Origin: Comamonas sp. 26
GTDB taxonomy: Bacteria > Pseudomonadota > Gammaproteobacteria > Burkholderiales > Burkholderiaceae_C
Length of the DNA stretch: 64,000 nucleotides
Assembly: GCF_002754475.1 (NCBI RefSeq)
Contig: NZ_PEFL01000001.1
Span: 1,426,001 to 1,490,000, forward strand
Reading direction: 5' to 3'
Positions within the stretch are counted from its first letter, which is position 1; each line of letters opens with the position of its first letter. Positions 44,546 through 52,877 of this stretch are shown piece after piece. The notes beneath the pieces are model-generated. The model was given only the letters and a program-made list of their open reading frames with translations. It had not been told where the DNA came from and ran no database searches. Made by a program: the position numbers and the translations under genes.

Positions 44546-47140
44546 ATGGGAGACATGGCGGCAGACAAAAACTCAAAGGGCAAGGCTTTATCTGCCCCAT
44601 GGACTCGGCGCGTACTTCACGCCGGGGCCGTGTTGACTGGGCTGGCCTTGCTGGCGGGCGCTGTTGGGGCCATCTATGGCGTGCGGGCCCAGCCGCGCAT
44701 GGATGGAAAACTGGCCGTAGCCGGGCTGGCAAGCAAGGTGTGGGTGCGCCGAGATGAGGCGGATGTCACGCATATCAGCGCGCAATCTCCGCAGGATGTG
44801 TGGCGCGCGCTGGGCTTTGTGCACGCGCAAGAGCGCGGCTGGCAGCTCGAATTCAACCGGCGGCTGATGCAGGGGCGCTTGTCTGAAATTTTGGGTCCGG
44901 CCACGCTGGAGCTGGATCAGCTCATGCGCTCTCTGGATATTCGCGGCGCTGCCCGCCGTCAGTACCAAGCCCTGCCGCCATCGGTGCAGGAGTCGCTGCA
45001 GGTCTACAGCCACGGCATTGCTGCGTTCTACGCGAAGCCTTCGCAGGGCATGGCACCTGAATTTTTGCTGCTGGGCACCAAGGCAGGGGAGGGTGGGGCA
45101 TCGGCCTGGGACCCTGAAGACACCGTCGGCTGGGCGTTGATGATGGCATTGGATTTGGGCGGCAATTGGGGCAATGAATTTGCGCGGCTCAATTTGCTGC
45201 AGGTCTTGAGTACCGAGCAGCTGTGGCAACTGATGCCCGCCTATCCTGGGGAGCAGCCAGCTACGGCGGTTGATCTGGCCCAGTTTTATCGGCAGCTGGG
45301 CGTGTACCGCAACGATGATGCCCCACAAAAAATCTCCGCCCCAGCGCAGCAGATTCAATCGGCCCTGCAGCAATGGACTGGCGCAGCGGTGCGTGACATG
45401 GGCACCAATGATGGGCTGGGCAGCAATAACTGGGTGGTAGCAGGCAGCAAAACGAAAAGCGGTAAACCGCTGCTGGCCAACGACCCGCATCTGGGTTTGA
45501 GCGCGCCGGCCATCTGGTACTTTGCCCGCCTGCAGTCGCCGGGCGCCAGGGCGGCTGACGGCAGCACGCTGAGCGCGCTGGATGTGACGGGCGCAACCTT
45601 GCCCGGCATGCCTTTTGTGGTGCTGGGTCGAACGGCTCAGGTGGCTTGGGGCTTTACCAACACCAATCCCGATGTACAAGATTTGTATCTTGAGCAGATC
45701 AACCCCGCAGATGCCAGCCAGTACCGCACACCCACGGGCTGGGAAAAATTTGGTGTGCGTGAGGAGGTCTTCAAGGTCAAAGGCCAGAGCGATGTGAAAG
45801 TGACGCTGCGCAGCACGCGTCATGGGCCGGTGGTCAGTGATGCGCAGCAGCAATACGGCAAGGTCATCAACACCGATAAATACGCGCTGGCCCTGCGCTG
45901 GGCGGCGCTGGACACGGACAACCGCACGGTAGAGGCGGGTCTTAAGGCCAATGGCGCGCAGACGGTGGCGCAACTGCTGGAGGCGTTTTCGGGCTACCAC
46001 TCGCCCATGCAAAGTATTGTGGCCGCCGATGTGCATGGTGCTATCGGCTTCAAGGCCGCAGGCAAGGTGCCGGTGCGATCAAGCGCGAATGATCTGCGCG
46101 GCGTGGCCCCGGCCCCCGGCTGGGATGCGCGCTACGACTGGCAGGGCTGGCTGAGTTACGACCAGACTCCGCAGGATGACGGCAGCGCGCGCGGCTTTGT
46201 GGCCACGGCCAACCAGCGCGTGACCGAGCCCGGCTATGCGCATTTTTTGACGCAGGACTGGAGCCTGCCCTATCGTTACCAGCGCATAGAGCAGGGGCTG
46301 GCAGCCAGCAACCAGCATGACGCAGCCAGCATGGCCGCGCTGCAGGGCGATGTGCAGTCGCTAGCCACGCAAGCGCTGCTGCCTGTGCTGCGCAGCTTGC
46401 ATTCAAACCATGCGCTGGCTGAGCAGGCCCAGCAGTTGCTGGCGGGGTTTGAGGGGCAGATGGACAAGGCCCGCCCCGAACCGCTGATTTTCTCGGTCTG
46501 GATGGATGAGCTGACGCGCGGCATCGTCATCCCCCGGATTGGCGAGCAGCGCTTTGCCATGACCTATGGCAAGCGCGACTTTCGTGGCGGGCTGGAAGGC
46601 ATTCTGGCGCGCAACGATGCGTGGTGGTGCGCACCGCTCAGCTGCGAGCAACAGGCGGGCGAGGCGCTGACCCGCACGTTGAGCAAGCTGCAGGCTGCAT
46701 ACGGCCGCGATATGCGCCAGTGGCGCTGGGGTGATGCCCACCCGGCGCTGAGCGCGCACAAGCCGTTCGGGTCGGTGGCGGCACTGGCTGGCATTTTCAA
46801 TGTCAGCGTGCCATCGGGCGGGGACAGCTATACGGTCAACGTCGGTCAGTACAACGCCAACCCTGTGCCTGCGGATGTGAAAGCTGCGAGTGCCAAGAAG
46901 CTTCTGGGCGGGCGCTTTGTCAGCCGCCATGCGCCGTCGCTGCGCGCCATTTATGACCTGGGCGATCTGGAATCGTCGCGGTTCATTTATCAGACGGGGC
47001 AGAGCGGGCTGGCGCTGTCGGGGCGCTATGGCGATATGAGCCAGGAATGGGCCGATGGCCGCTATCGCAAGCTGCAGATGCAGCCAGTGCGCTGGCGCCA
47101 TGTGCTGGAGCTGCAGCCGCAAAAGGCCGCAAAGCGCTGA
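44546..47140 (+). CDS. Penicillin acylase family protein (S45 Ntn hydrolase)
   Basis: An 864-residue precursor. A membrane-anchor or signal segment (VLHAGAVLTGLALLAGAVGA) lies at about residues 20-45. The alpha chain has the DEADVTHISAQSPQDVWRALGF block and FVHAQERGWQLEFNRR. The beta chain starts at the nucleophile Ser293 in GLGSNNWVVAG, exposed by self-cleavage, and carries NDPHLGLSAPAIWY. Family members hydrolyse amide bonds of penicillins, cephalosporins or acyl-homoserine lactones (quorum quenching). AGAGG lies upstream of ATG 44546. ATG 44555 is an alternative. Substrate cannot be told from sequence. Confidence 0.87.
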   Translation: MGDMAADKNSKGKALSAPWTRRVLHAGAVLTGLALLAGAVGAIYGVRAQPRMDGKLAVAGLASKVWVRRDEADVTHISAQSPQDVWRALGFVHAQERGWQLEFNRRLMQGRLSEILGPATLELDQLMRSLDIRGAARRQYQALPPSVQESLQVYSHGIAAFYAKPSQGMAPEFLLLGTKAGEGGASAWDPEDTVGWALMMALDLGGNWGNEFARLNLLQVLSTEQLWQLMPAYPGEQPATAVDLAQFYRQLGVYRNDDAPQKISAPAQQIQSALQQWTGAAVRDMGTNDGLGSNNWVVAGSKTKSGKPLLANDPHLGLSAPAIWYFARLQSPGARAADGSTLSALDVTGATLPGMPFVVLGRTAQVAWGFTNTNPDVQDLYLEQINPADASQYRTPTGWEKFGVREEVFKVKGQSDVKVTLRSTRHGPVVSDAQQQYGKVINTDKYALALRWAALDTDNRTVEAGLKANGAQTVAQLLEAFSGYHSPMQSIVAADVHGAIGFKAAGKVPVRSSANDLRGVAPAPGWDARYDWQGWLSYDQTPQDDGSARGFVATANQRVTEPGYAHFLTQDWSLPYRYQRIEQGLAASNQHDAASMAALQGDVQSLATQALLPVLRSLHSNHALAEQAQQLLAGFEGQMDKARPEPLIFSVWMDELTRGIVIPRIGEQRFAMTYGKRDFRGGLEGILARNDAWWCAPLSCEQQAGEALTRTLSKLQAAYGRDMRQWRWGDAHPALSAHKPFGSVAALAGIFNVSVPSGGDSYTVNVGQYNANPVPADVKAASAKKLLGGRFVSRHAPSLRAIYDLGDLESSRFIYQTGQSGLALSGRYGDMSQEWADGRYRKLQMQPVRWRHVLELQPQKAAKR

Positions 47141-47148
47141 ATAGTGTT

Positions 47149-47252
47149 GCTATGAAAGTATGAGCTGTTAGCGCCAATAATTCATGGGTTTCAGGTCATA
47201 AATTGCCTGAAACTCAGTCAATTTAGGCGCTACAAGCTCATGTAGATATAGC
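47149..47252. repeat. Large imperfect palindrome made of two facing dispersed-repeat copies
   Basis: The outer arms (47149-47174 and 47226-47252, GCTAT, ATGAGCT and TAGCGCC in common) face each other. The centre has an 11-bp stem with one G-U pair, GGGTTTCAGG / CCTGAAACTC (about 47185-47216). It fills the gap between converging genes and may act as a bidirectional terminator or processing hairpin. Confidence 0.75.
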
Positions 47253-47258
47253 AAAACT

Positions 47259-48230
47259 TCAGCGCAAAAAGTCTTCAATCAGCTTGGCCACGGCCTCTGG
47301 CTGGTCGTGGTGCAGCATGTGGCCTGCATCTTGCACAACGGCTATTTCGCACTGCGGAATATGCGTCAGGCGCTCGTGATACTGGGCCAGCGAATAGCGG
47401 CCCTTGTGCCACTGGCCCAGACTGTCGTCAGACGCCTCTACCGATAAAGTGGGCGCGGTGATGGCGGCCAGACAGGCCAGGGCCTCATCCACCCGGTACA
47501 GATAGGGGTTGGTGATCTTGTGCGATGCGTCGCCCAGAATGCGCCAGCGGCCCTGCTCATCAGGCGCAGCCCAGTGGTGGGCCAGCCACAGCGCCTTGTC
47601 GCGCGGCAGGCGGCGGTTGGTTTTTTGCAGACGGCTGGCCACGGCCTCCACGCTCTCATAAGGGGCCAGGGCCATGCCGCCCGCGCGTTGCTCGCGCAGC
47701 TCGTCCATCCATTGCGCCAGCCGCTTTGGTGCCTGGTTAGCAGCGGTTTCGGGCATGCCAAAACCTTCGAGATTGACAAAGCGGTGAATCCGCTCGGCCC
47801 GCGAGCCAGCGTACATGCAGGAGATATTGCCGCCCATGCTGTGGCCAACCAGGTCCACAGGGTGGTCTGGCGAGACTTGCTCCAGCAGCATGTCCAGATC
47901 GGCCAGATAGTCGGTGAAGTAGTAACTGTCGCAGGGCTGTGCCGTGCGGCTGAGTCCAAAACCGCGCCAGTCGTGGGCGACGATGCAGCGGCCCTGTGCA
48001 AAGGCTTCGCTGAAGGCGTCCACCACAAACTGGTACGAGGCGGCCACATCCATCCAGCCATGGGCCAGCACCAGCACGGGCAGGTCGGGGTTGATCTGCG
48101 CGGGCTCCCAGCTGCGCAGGTGGTAGTGCATATCGCGCACCGGCAGCATGTGCGACTGCCACTGGCGGCGGGGCTGGTAGGGCGTTTGCGCGGTGGCGGG
48201 GCTCTGATCGATGGGGGTGTGCGTTGTCAT
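47259..48230 (-). CDS. Alpha/beta hydrolase
   Basis: A 323-residue alpha/beta-hydrolase of the epoxide-hydrolase/MEST-like group. The oxyanion motif is LAHGWMDVAASYQ, the nucleophile elbow VGHSMGGNIS with Ser, VAHDWRGFGLS as the cap lead-in, and the catalytic His lies in QDAGHMLHHDQPE. GGAGAC precedes ATG 48230. The open frame to 48302 is rejected. It is divergent from the aldo-keto reductase gene. Substrate unknown. No signal peptide. Confidence 0.84.
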   Translation of the reverse strand: MTTHTPIDQSPATAQTPYQPRRQWQSHMLPVRDMHYHLRSWEPAQINPDLPVLVLAHGWMDVAASYQFVVDAFSEAFAQGRCIVAHDWRGFGLSRTAQPCDSYYFTDYLADLDMLLEQVSPDHPVDLVGHSMGGNISCMYAGSRAERIHRFVNLEGFGMPETAANQAPKRLAQWMDELREQRAGGMALAPYESVEAVASRLQKTNRRLPRDKALWLAHHWAAPDEQGRWRILGDASHKITNPYLYRVDEALACLAAITAPTLSVEASDDSLGQWHKGRYSLAQYHERLTHIPQCEIAVVQDAGHMLHHDQPEAVAKLIEDFLR

Positions 48231-48282
48231 TGTGTCTCCGTTGTTTTGATTATTGCGGTTGTGGCGGCCAGCACCGTCGTGC

Positions 48283-48313
48283 ATGGGACACAGATGGGAC
48301 ACAGATGGGACAG
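48283..48313. repeat. 11-bp tandem repeat in the divergent promoter region
   Basis: ATGGGACACAG occurs twice in full (48283-48293, 48294-48304) and once in part (48305-48313) between the hydrolase and aldo-keto reductase starts. Copy number could vary by slippage. Confidence 0.7.
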
Positions 48314-48378
48314 AGGGGCGTCAGCAAAAACACGGGGGCTGCCGTGGTTATGCAGGCTCAGGCCATAAACTGCTGCTT

Positions 48379-49473
48379 ATGACTTCTGCAGCTCAAAACC
48401 TTCGCCTTTCCATGAATCCCGTCGCTCTGGGGCAGAGCGACTTGCGCGTCAGCCCCATCTGCCTAGGCACCATGACGTTTGGAGAGCAGGTCGATGAGGC
48501 GCAAGCGCACCGCATCATGGATCGCGCTGTGGAGCGCGGCGTCGACTTTTTCGACACGGCCGAGATGTATTCCGTGCCCGCCCGCGCCGCCACCTTTGGC
48601 GCGACGGAGACCATCATCGGCCGCTGGCTCAAGGCCCGCCCGGGAATGCGCGAGCAGCTCACCCTGGCCACCAAGGTGGCCGGCCCGACGCGCGGCATGC
48701 CCTGGATTCGCGAAGGTGTGGGCATGACGGCAGCAGACATTGTTCGCTCTTGCGACGCCAGCCTGCAGCGCCTGCAGACTGAGGTAATTGACCTCTACCA
48801 GATTCACTGGCCCGAGCGCCATGTGCCTGCCTTCGGTGCCATGTACTACGACCCGAAGAAGGAAAGCTCGGCCACCCCCATCCATGAGCAGCTGGATGCT
48901 CTGGCTGGTCTGGTCAAGCAGGGCAAGATTCGCCATATCGGCCTCTCCAACGAGAGCCCTTATGGCGTGCATGAATTTGTGCGACTGGCCGAGCAGCATG
49001 GCCTGCCGCGTGTGGCGACCACTCAGAACCCGTATTGCCTGGTCAACCGCAGCTATGAAAATGGGCTGGACGAGACCTGCCACCGTCTGAATGTGTCCTT
49101 GCTGGCTTATTCGCCACTGGCCTTTGGTCTGCTGACCGGCAAGTTTGATGAGTTCGCTCCAACAGACGCGGGCGCACCCAAGGATTCACGCATTGGCAAA
49201 TATGAGTCGGTACAAAAGCAGCGCTGGGGCCGCCCCGATGCACTGGCCGCTGCCCGCCGCTACAACGCGCTGGCCCGAAAACATGGCATGACGGCGGTGC
49301 AGATGGCGCTGGCGTTTTGCTATACCAAGTGGCAAGTGACCAGCACCATCATTGGCGTGACTTCGGTAGCGCAGCTTGATGAGGACTTGAACGCATGGGG
49401 CACCCAGCTCTCGCCAGAGCTGCTGGCCGAGATTGATGCCATCCGCTGGGAGATGCGTGACCCGGCGGTTTGA
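48379..49473 (+). CDS. tas: NADP(H)-dependent aldo-keto reductase (Tas-like)
   Basis: A 364-residue aldo-keto reductase. VSPICLGTMTFGEQVDEAQAH and FFDTAEMYSVPAR (with the catalytic Tyr of the DxxxxY motif) closely resemble E. coli Tas. LTLATKVAGP supplies the Lys, and IGLSNESPYG, QNPYCLVNR and the NADP-binding FCYTKWQVTSTIIGV follow. The family start MNPVALGQSDLRVS corresponds to ATG 48412. ATG 48379 is kept because it is equally weak in ribosome site and adds only 11 residues. A natural substrate is not assigned for this family. Confidence 0.88.
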   Translation: MTSAAQNLRLSMNPVALGQSDLRVSPICLGTMTFGEQVDEAQAHRIMDRAVERGVDFFDTAEMYSVPARAATFGATETIIGRWLKARPGMREQLTLATKVAGPTRGMPWIREGVGMTAADIVRSCDASLQRLQTEVIDLYQIHWPERHVPAFGAMYYDPKKESSATPIHEQLDALAGLVKQGKIRHIGLSNESPYGVHEFVRLAEQHGLPRVATTQNPYCLVNRSYENGLDETCHRLNVSLLAYSPLAFGLLTGKFDEFAPTDAGAPKDSRIGKYESVQKQRWGRPDALAAARRYNALARKHGMTAVQMALAFCYTKWQVTSTIIGVTSVAQLDEDLNAWGTQLSPELLAEIDAIRWEMRDPAV

Positions 49474-49483
49474 GACTGTGCAG

Positions 49484-49545
49484 TTTTGAGTAAAAATGCC
49501 TGCTAGCGCAAATCCAGTATGCACGAGCAGCTATCAAATTTGAAT
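49484..49545 (-). repeat. Dispersed Comamonadaceae-type repeat, copy before ybaK
   Basis: Read on the minus strand it gives TTCAAATTTGATAGCTGCTC, a degenerate centre, then GCGCTAGCAGGCATTTTTAC and TCAAAA. This is a near-complete element with both ends. It reaches within 2 nt of the ybaK start and therefore makes up the whole upstream spacer. Confidence 0.75.
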
Positions 49546-49546
49546 C

Positions 49547-50047
49547 ATGGCCAAAAAAGACAAAAACGCCCATGTGAGCGAAACCCCCGCCACGCAAATG
49601 CTCAAGGCCCACAAGGTGGAGTTTTCTGAGCATCCCTATGAATACGTCGAGCATGGCGGCACCGAAGAGTCTGCAAAGCAGCTGGGTTTGACCGAGCACA
49701 TGGTAGTCAAAACGCTGGTGATGCAAGACCAGGACGCCAAGCCGCTGATCGTTCTCATGCATGGGGACTGCAAGGTGTCTACCAAGAATCTGGCCCGCCA
49801 GATTGGCGCCAAGAGCGTGGAGCCCTGCAAGCCCGAAGTGGCCAACCGCCACAGTGGCTATCTGGTGGGCGGCACATCGCCCTTTGGCACCAAACGCGAT
49901 ATGCCGGTCTATATCGAGGACACCATTCTGGAGCTGCCCCGCATTGCCATCAATGGCGGGCGACGCGGTTATCTGGTGCAACTGGCTCCTGAGGTTTGTA
50001 CCCGTCTGCTCAATGCCCAGCCGGTGCACTGCGCGCTGGCAGAATAG
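49547..50047 (+). CDS. ybaK: Cys-tRNA(Pro)/Cys-tRNA(Cys) deacylase YbaK/EbsC
   Basis: A 166-residue editing enzyme that frees misacylated Cys-tRNA(Pro). Family features: THMLKAHKVEF-like start (ATQMLKAHKVEFSEHPYEY), the invariant Lys in VVKTLVM, VSTKNLARQIGAKSVEP, and SGYLVGGTSPFGTKRDMPVY. Length and sequence fit YbaK (about 159 residues) with a short Lys-rich N-terminal extension (MAKKDKNAHVSETP). The upstream spacer is entirely repeat sequence, and no clear ribosome site is seen. Confidence 0.9.
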   Translation: MAKKDKNAHVSETPATQMLKAHKVEFSEHPYEYVEHGGTEESAKQLGLTEHMVVKTLVMQDQDAKPLIVLMHGDCKVSTKNLARQIGAKSVEPCKPEVANRHSGYLVGGTSPFGTKRDMPVYIEDTILELPRIAINGGRRGYLVQLAPEVCTRLLNAQPVHCALAE

Positions 50048-50159
50048 GGGCTGGCTTGGCGGGCAATTGGCCCGGTAGGTAAAAACTCAAACAACAACAC
50101 GAGTCGCATCAATTTTGAAGCTGCGGCTCTCAGTGCCAGACTCTGGCCGAGGAATTTCG

Positions 50160-50846
50160 TTGAACGCCCTCTATCCTGTGATTGCCGTTGTTGCGGCTTA
50201 TCTGATCGGCTCCCTGTCCTTTGCCGTCATCGTCAGCCGCGTCATGGGGCTGCATGATCCGCGCACCTACGGCAGCGGCAACCCCGGAGCGACCAATGTG
50301 CTGCGCTCTGGCAGCAAACCGGCAGCGGTCATGACGCTGCTGCTGGATGCGCTCAAGGGCTTTGTGCCCGTGCTGCTGGTCAAGCTGTTTGGCGAGCAGT
50401 TCGGTCTGGGTGATAACACCGTGGCTCTGGTCGGTCTGGCCGCGTTTCTGGGTCACCTCTACCCCGTGTTCTTTGGCTTCAAGGGCGGCAAGGGCGTGGC
50501 GACTGCACTGGGCGTGCTGCTGGGCATCAGCGGCTGGCTGGGTCTGGCGACGGTGCTGACCTGGGTGATCGTGGCGGTGTTCTTCCGCTACTCGTCGCTG
50601 GCAGCGCTGATCGCATCGATTTTTGCGCCCGTGTACTACGTGCTGTGCAGCGGCATTGTCTGGAACGCTGAGCCCCCCATCACGACTGCGATTGTGGTGA
50701 TGGCGATTTTGCTGGTCTGGCGCCATCGTGAAAACATTCAGCGCCTGATCGCTGGCAAAGAATCCAGGCTGGGCAAGAAAAAGGCCGAGGAATCCAAGCC
50801 TGCCGAGACGGCTGGTAAAAAGTCAGGCAAGGCCAAGCGCCGCTAA
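50160..50846 (+). CDS. plsY: Glycerol-3-phosphate acyltransferase PlsY
   Basis: The 228-residue membrane enzyme acylates glycerol-3-phosphate from acyl-phosphate, the first step of phospholipid synthesis. It has about five transmembrane helices, motif 1 [15 protein letters not shown], motif 2 [13 protein letters not shown] and a Lys-rich C-terminal tail ([16 protein letters not shown]). TTG 50160 ([18 protein letters not shown]) has GAGGA 6 nt upstream. The longer frame from TTG 50115 has no ribosome site and adds a non-conserved start. Confidence 0.9.
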   Translation: MNALYPVIAVVAAYLIGSLSFAVIVSRVMGLHDPRTYGSGNPGATNVLRSGSKPAAVMTLLLDALKGFVPVLLVKLFGEQFGLGDNTVALVGLAAFLGHLYPVFFGFKGGKGVATALGVLLGISGWLGLATVLTWVIVAVFFRYSSLAALIASIFAPVYYVLCSGIVWNAEPPITTAIVVMAILLVWRHRENIQRLIAGKESRLGKKKAEESKPAETAGKKSGKAKRR

Positions 50847-50946
50847 GGCGCTGGTTCTTGAAGAATCAAGGGTTTTATCAAGAAATCCAAGGCAGACAGG
50901 GAGCAAGCAGCTCCCTATTCAATAGCACCAAGCAAAGCACTCCCAC

Positions 50947-52473
50947 ATGGCATCCAGCCCATCGCAGCGTAACTACAGCGCGCCCTGTCCTGGTTGTGGC
51001 GCACCGGTTCACTTCACCAGTGCGCAATCGAGTTTTGCCGTCTGCGAGTTTTGCCGCAGCACTGTGGTGCGCGATGGCGAGACGCTCAAGCGCATTGGCT
51101 CCATGGCCGAGGTGTTTGAGGACTACAGCCCGCTGAAACTGGGCGCCTCGGGCATGGTCAAGCGCAACGGCAAGCCCGAGCCGTTCACGCTGGTGGGGCG
51201 CACCCAGTACAAAAGCAGTGCGGGCAACTGGTCTGAATGGGTGGCCAGGCTCAGCAACGGGGACCTGGCCTGGCTGAGCGAAGACAACGGAAGTTTTGTC
51301 TTCTCTGTGCCCTGGCAGCCACCGGGCTGGACGGTGACGGCCTTCGAAACGCGCGAATGGCGCATGGGGCGGGAGGTGAAGGCGGGGGCTGATGCCTTTA
51401 CCGTCACCAGCATTCAAGATGCCCAGTTGCTGGCCGCGCAGGGCGAACTGGCCCAACTGCCGGAGCTGGGAAAAAGCTTCAAGCTGGTGGAGCTGCGCAA
51501 CGAAAAAGACCAGATTCTCTCCATCGACTTCAGCGGCAAGGCCCCTGACTTCAGCCTGGGCTCTGCGATTGCGCTGGATAGTTTACAGATGCAGGGCCTG
51601 CGCAGCAGCGCCAACAAGAAGGAAGAAGGCCGCCACTTCAACTGTCCCAAGTGCGGTGCGGTGGTGCCTGTGCGCTTTGACACCACCAAGGCCATGAGCT
51701 GCCCCAGCTGCGGCAGCTTGATTGACATGTCTAAGGGCATGGGCGGAGAGCTGAGCTTTGCTGAGCAGCGCAAGAAAATACGTCCGCTGATACCGCTGGG
51801 CAGCCAAGGCACGCTGGACGGCCTGAAGTGGCAGGTCGTAGGTTTTCAACGCCGCAGCGGCCGGGGCATGGGTGAAGATGAAGACGATAGCTTTATGTGG
51901 GACGAGTACCTGCTCTACAACCAGAAGGCAGGTTTTTCGTTTATCGTCGATTCAGAAGATGGCTGGAGCACGGCCCGCGTCATCAACGGCGCGCCCAAGC
52001 TCAGTAAGAACGGTGCCACCGCCACGTATCTGCAGCGTAAATACCAGCGCGACTACGCTTATCTGTCTGTGACCGAATACGCCGAGGGCGAGTTTTACTG
52101 GCCGGTTTTCAAGGGTGCCAAATCCAGCAATGTGGACTATGCCCATGGCGGCAAGCAAAACACGCTGGCGCTGGAAACAGCGAATCAGGAAACGACCTGG
52201 ACCCATGGTCAGCGGGTGTCGGCAGAGTCCATCGCGCAGGCGTTTGGCATAGGCAAGCTCAAGGACCGCTCTCAGGTCAGTCCCGTTTCGGGCAGCGGCT
52301 TCAGCTGGGGCACGATCTTGTTCTGGCTGTTCATTCTGTTGTTCACCTTGCCGTTTTTGCGGGCCTGCATGTCCAGCCCCAACTGCGACCCGCGCACGGA
52401 TCCCAATTGCAGCTATAGCCGCTCCAGCAGCGGCTCCTACGGCGGTTACACCTCGGGCGGCAGCCATAAATAA
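50947..52473 (+). CDS. DUF4178 protein with two zinc ribbons and a C-terminal membrane helix
   Basis: A 508-residue protein. The first zinc ribbon is CPGC (C14, C17) with CEFC (C33, C36), the second CPKC with CPSC around residues 235-260. The regions after each ribbon (FTLVGRTQYKSSAGNWSEW; IPLGSQGTLDGLKWQVVGFQ) look like the DUF4178 beta-barrel repeats. A hydrophobic helix (WGTILFWLFILLFTLPFL) lies near residue 465, then a Ser/Gly/Tyr-rich tail. It is the first gene of a four-gene operon. No enzyme motif is evident, so an anchoring or sensing role is a guess. Confidence 0.83.
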   Translation: MASSPSQRNYSAPCPGCGAPVHFTSAQSSFAVCEFCRSTVVRDGETLKRIGSMAEVFEDYSPLKLGASGMVKRNGKPEPFTLVGRTQYKSSAGNWSEWVARLSNGDLAWLSEDNGSFVFSVPWQPPGWTVTAFETREWRMGREVKAGADAFTVTSIQDAQLLAAQGELAQLPELGKSFKLVELRNEKDQILSIDFSGKAPDFSLGSAIALDSLQMQGLRSSANKKEEGRHFNCPKCGAVVPVRFDTTKAMSCPSCGSLIDMSKGMGGELSFAEQRKKIRPLIPLGSQGTLDGLKWQVVGFQRRSGRGMGEDEDDSFMWDEYLLYNQKAGFSFIVDSEDGWSTARVINGAPKLSKNGATATYLQRKYQRDYAYLSVTEYAEGEFYWPVFKGAKSSNVDYAHGGKQNTLALETANQETTWTHGQRVSAESIAQAFGIGKLKDRSQVSPVSGSGFSWGTILFWLFILLFTLPFLRACMSSPNCDPRTDPNCSYSRSSSGSYGGYTSGGSHK

Positions 52474-52511
52474 GCGCGGCAGCCCCAAAACCTTATTTCA
52501 GGAGAGACATC

Positions 52512-52730
52512 ATGAATTTTGACTGGTTCAGCGCCCAGAACTTCTTCGGCTCCATCCTCTACGCTCTGGTGGGCGTGGTGGTGTTCTGGCTGTGTTTCAT
52601 CATCATTGACAAGATCACGCCCGTCGATATGTGGGCCGAGATTGTCGAAAAGCATAACAAGGCGCTGGCCATGGTAGTGGCCGCCATGTGTCTGGGGATC
52701 AGCATCATTGTGGCTGCAGCAATACATTGA
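52512..52730 (+). CDS. DUF350 small membrane protein
   Basis: A 72-residue protein with two hydrophobic helices (FGSILYALVGVVVFWLCFII and LAMVVAAMCLGISIIVAAAI) around DKITPVDMWAEIVEKHNKA, the DUF350 (YjfL-like) pattern. AGGAGAG lies upstream of the ATG, and 38 nt separate it from the DUF4178 gene. In other bacteria YjfL sits in polyamine or PspA-like gene clusters. Function unknown. Confidence 0.85.
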   Translation: MNFDWFSAQNFFGSILYALVGVVVFWLCFIIIDKITPVDMWAEIVEKHNKALAMVVAAMCLGISIIVAAAIH

Positions 52731-52820
52731 GGCTCCCCCTGAGCGGCTTTGCCGCTTCCCCCTCTCTGCTTCGCGGAAGGGGACGATGCCTTCGGTGCGC
52801 GGCGGCGCTTCCTCGGCATC
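52731..52820 (+). repeat. GC-rich REP-like element, operon-internal copy
   Basis: Two hairpin cores occur in sequence: GAGCGGCTTTGCCGCTTC and CCCCTCTCTGCTTCGCGGAA with GGGGACG. The other copy, at 57871-57950, is the same motif on the opposite strand (GCAGCTTTGCTGCTTCCCC...). Here it separates the DUF350 and aminopropyltransferase genes. Confidence 0.75.
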
Positions 52821-52877
52821 TTTGGCTCGGGAGCACGCCCTGTTTTGGGTGATGGATTTAGATAGAAAGTACGTTTG

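Noticed and set aside
44588..46036. 482-codon open frame on the minus strand
   Set aside because: Antisense shadow of the penicillin-acylase gene; composition is non-protein-like.
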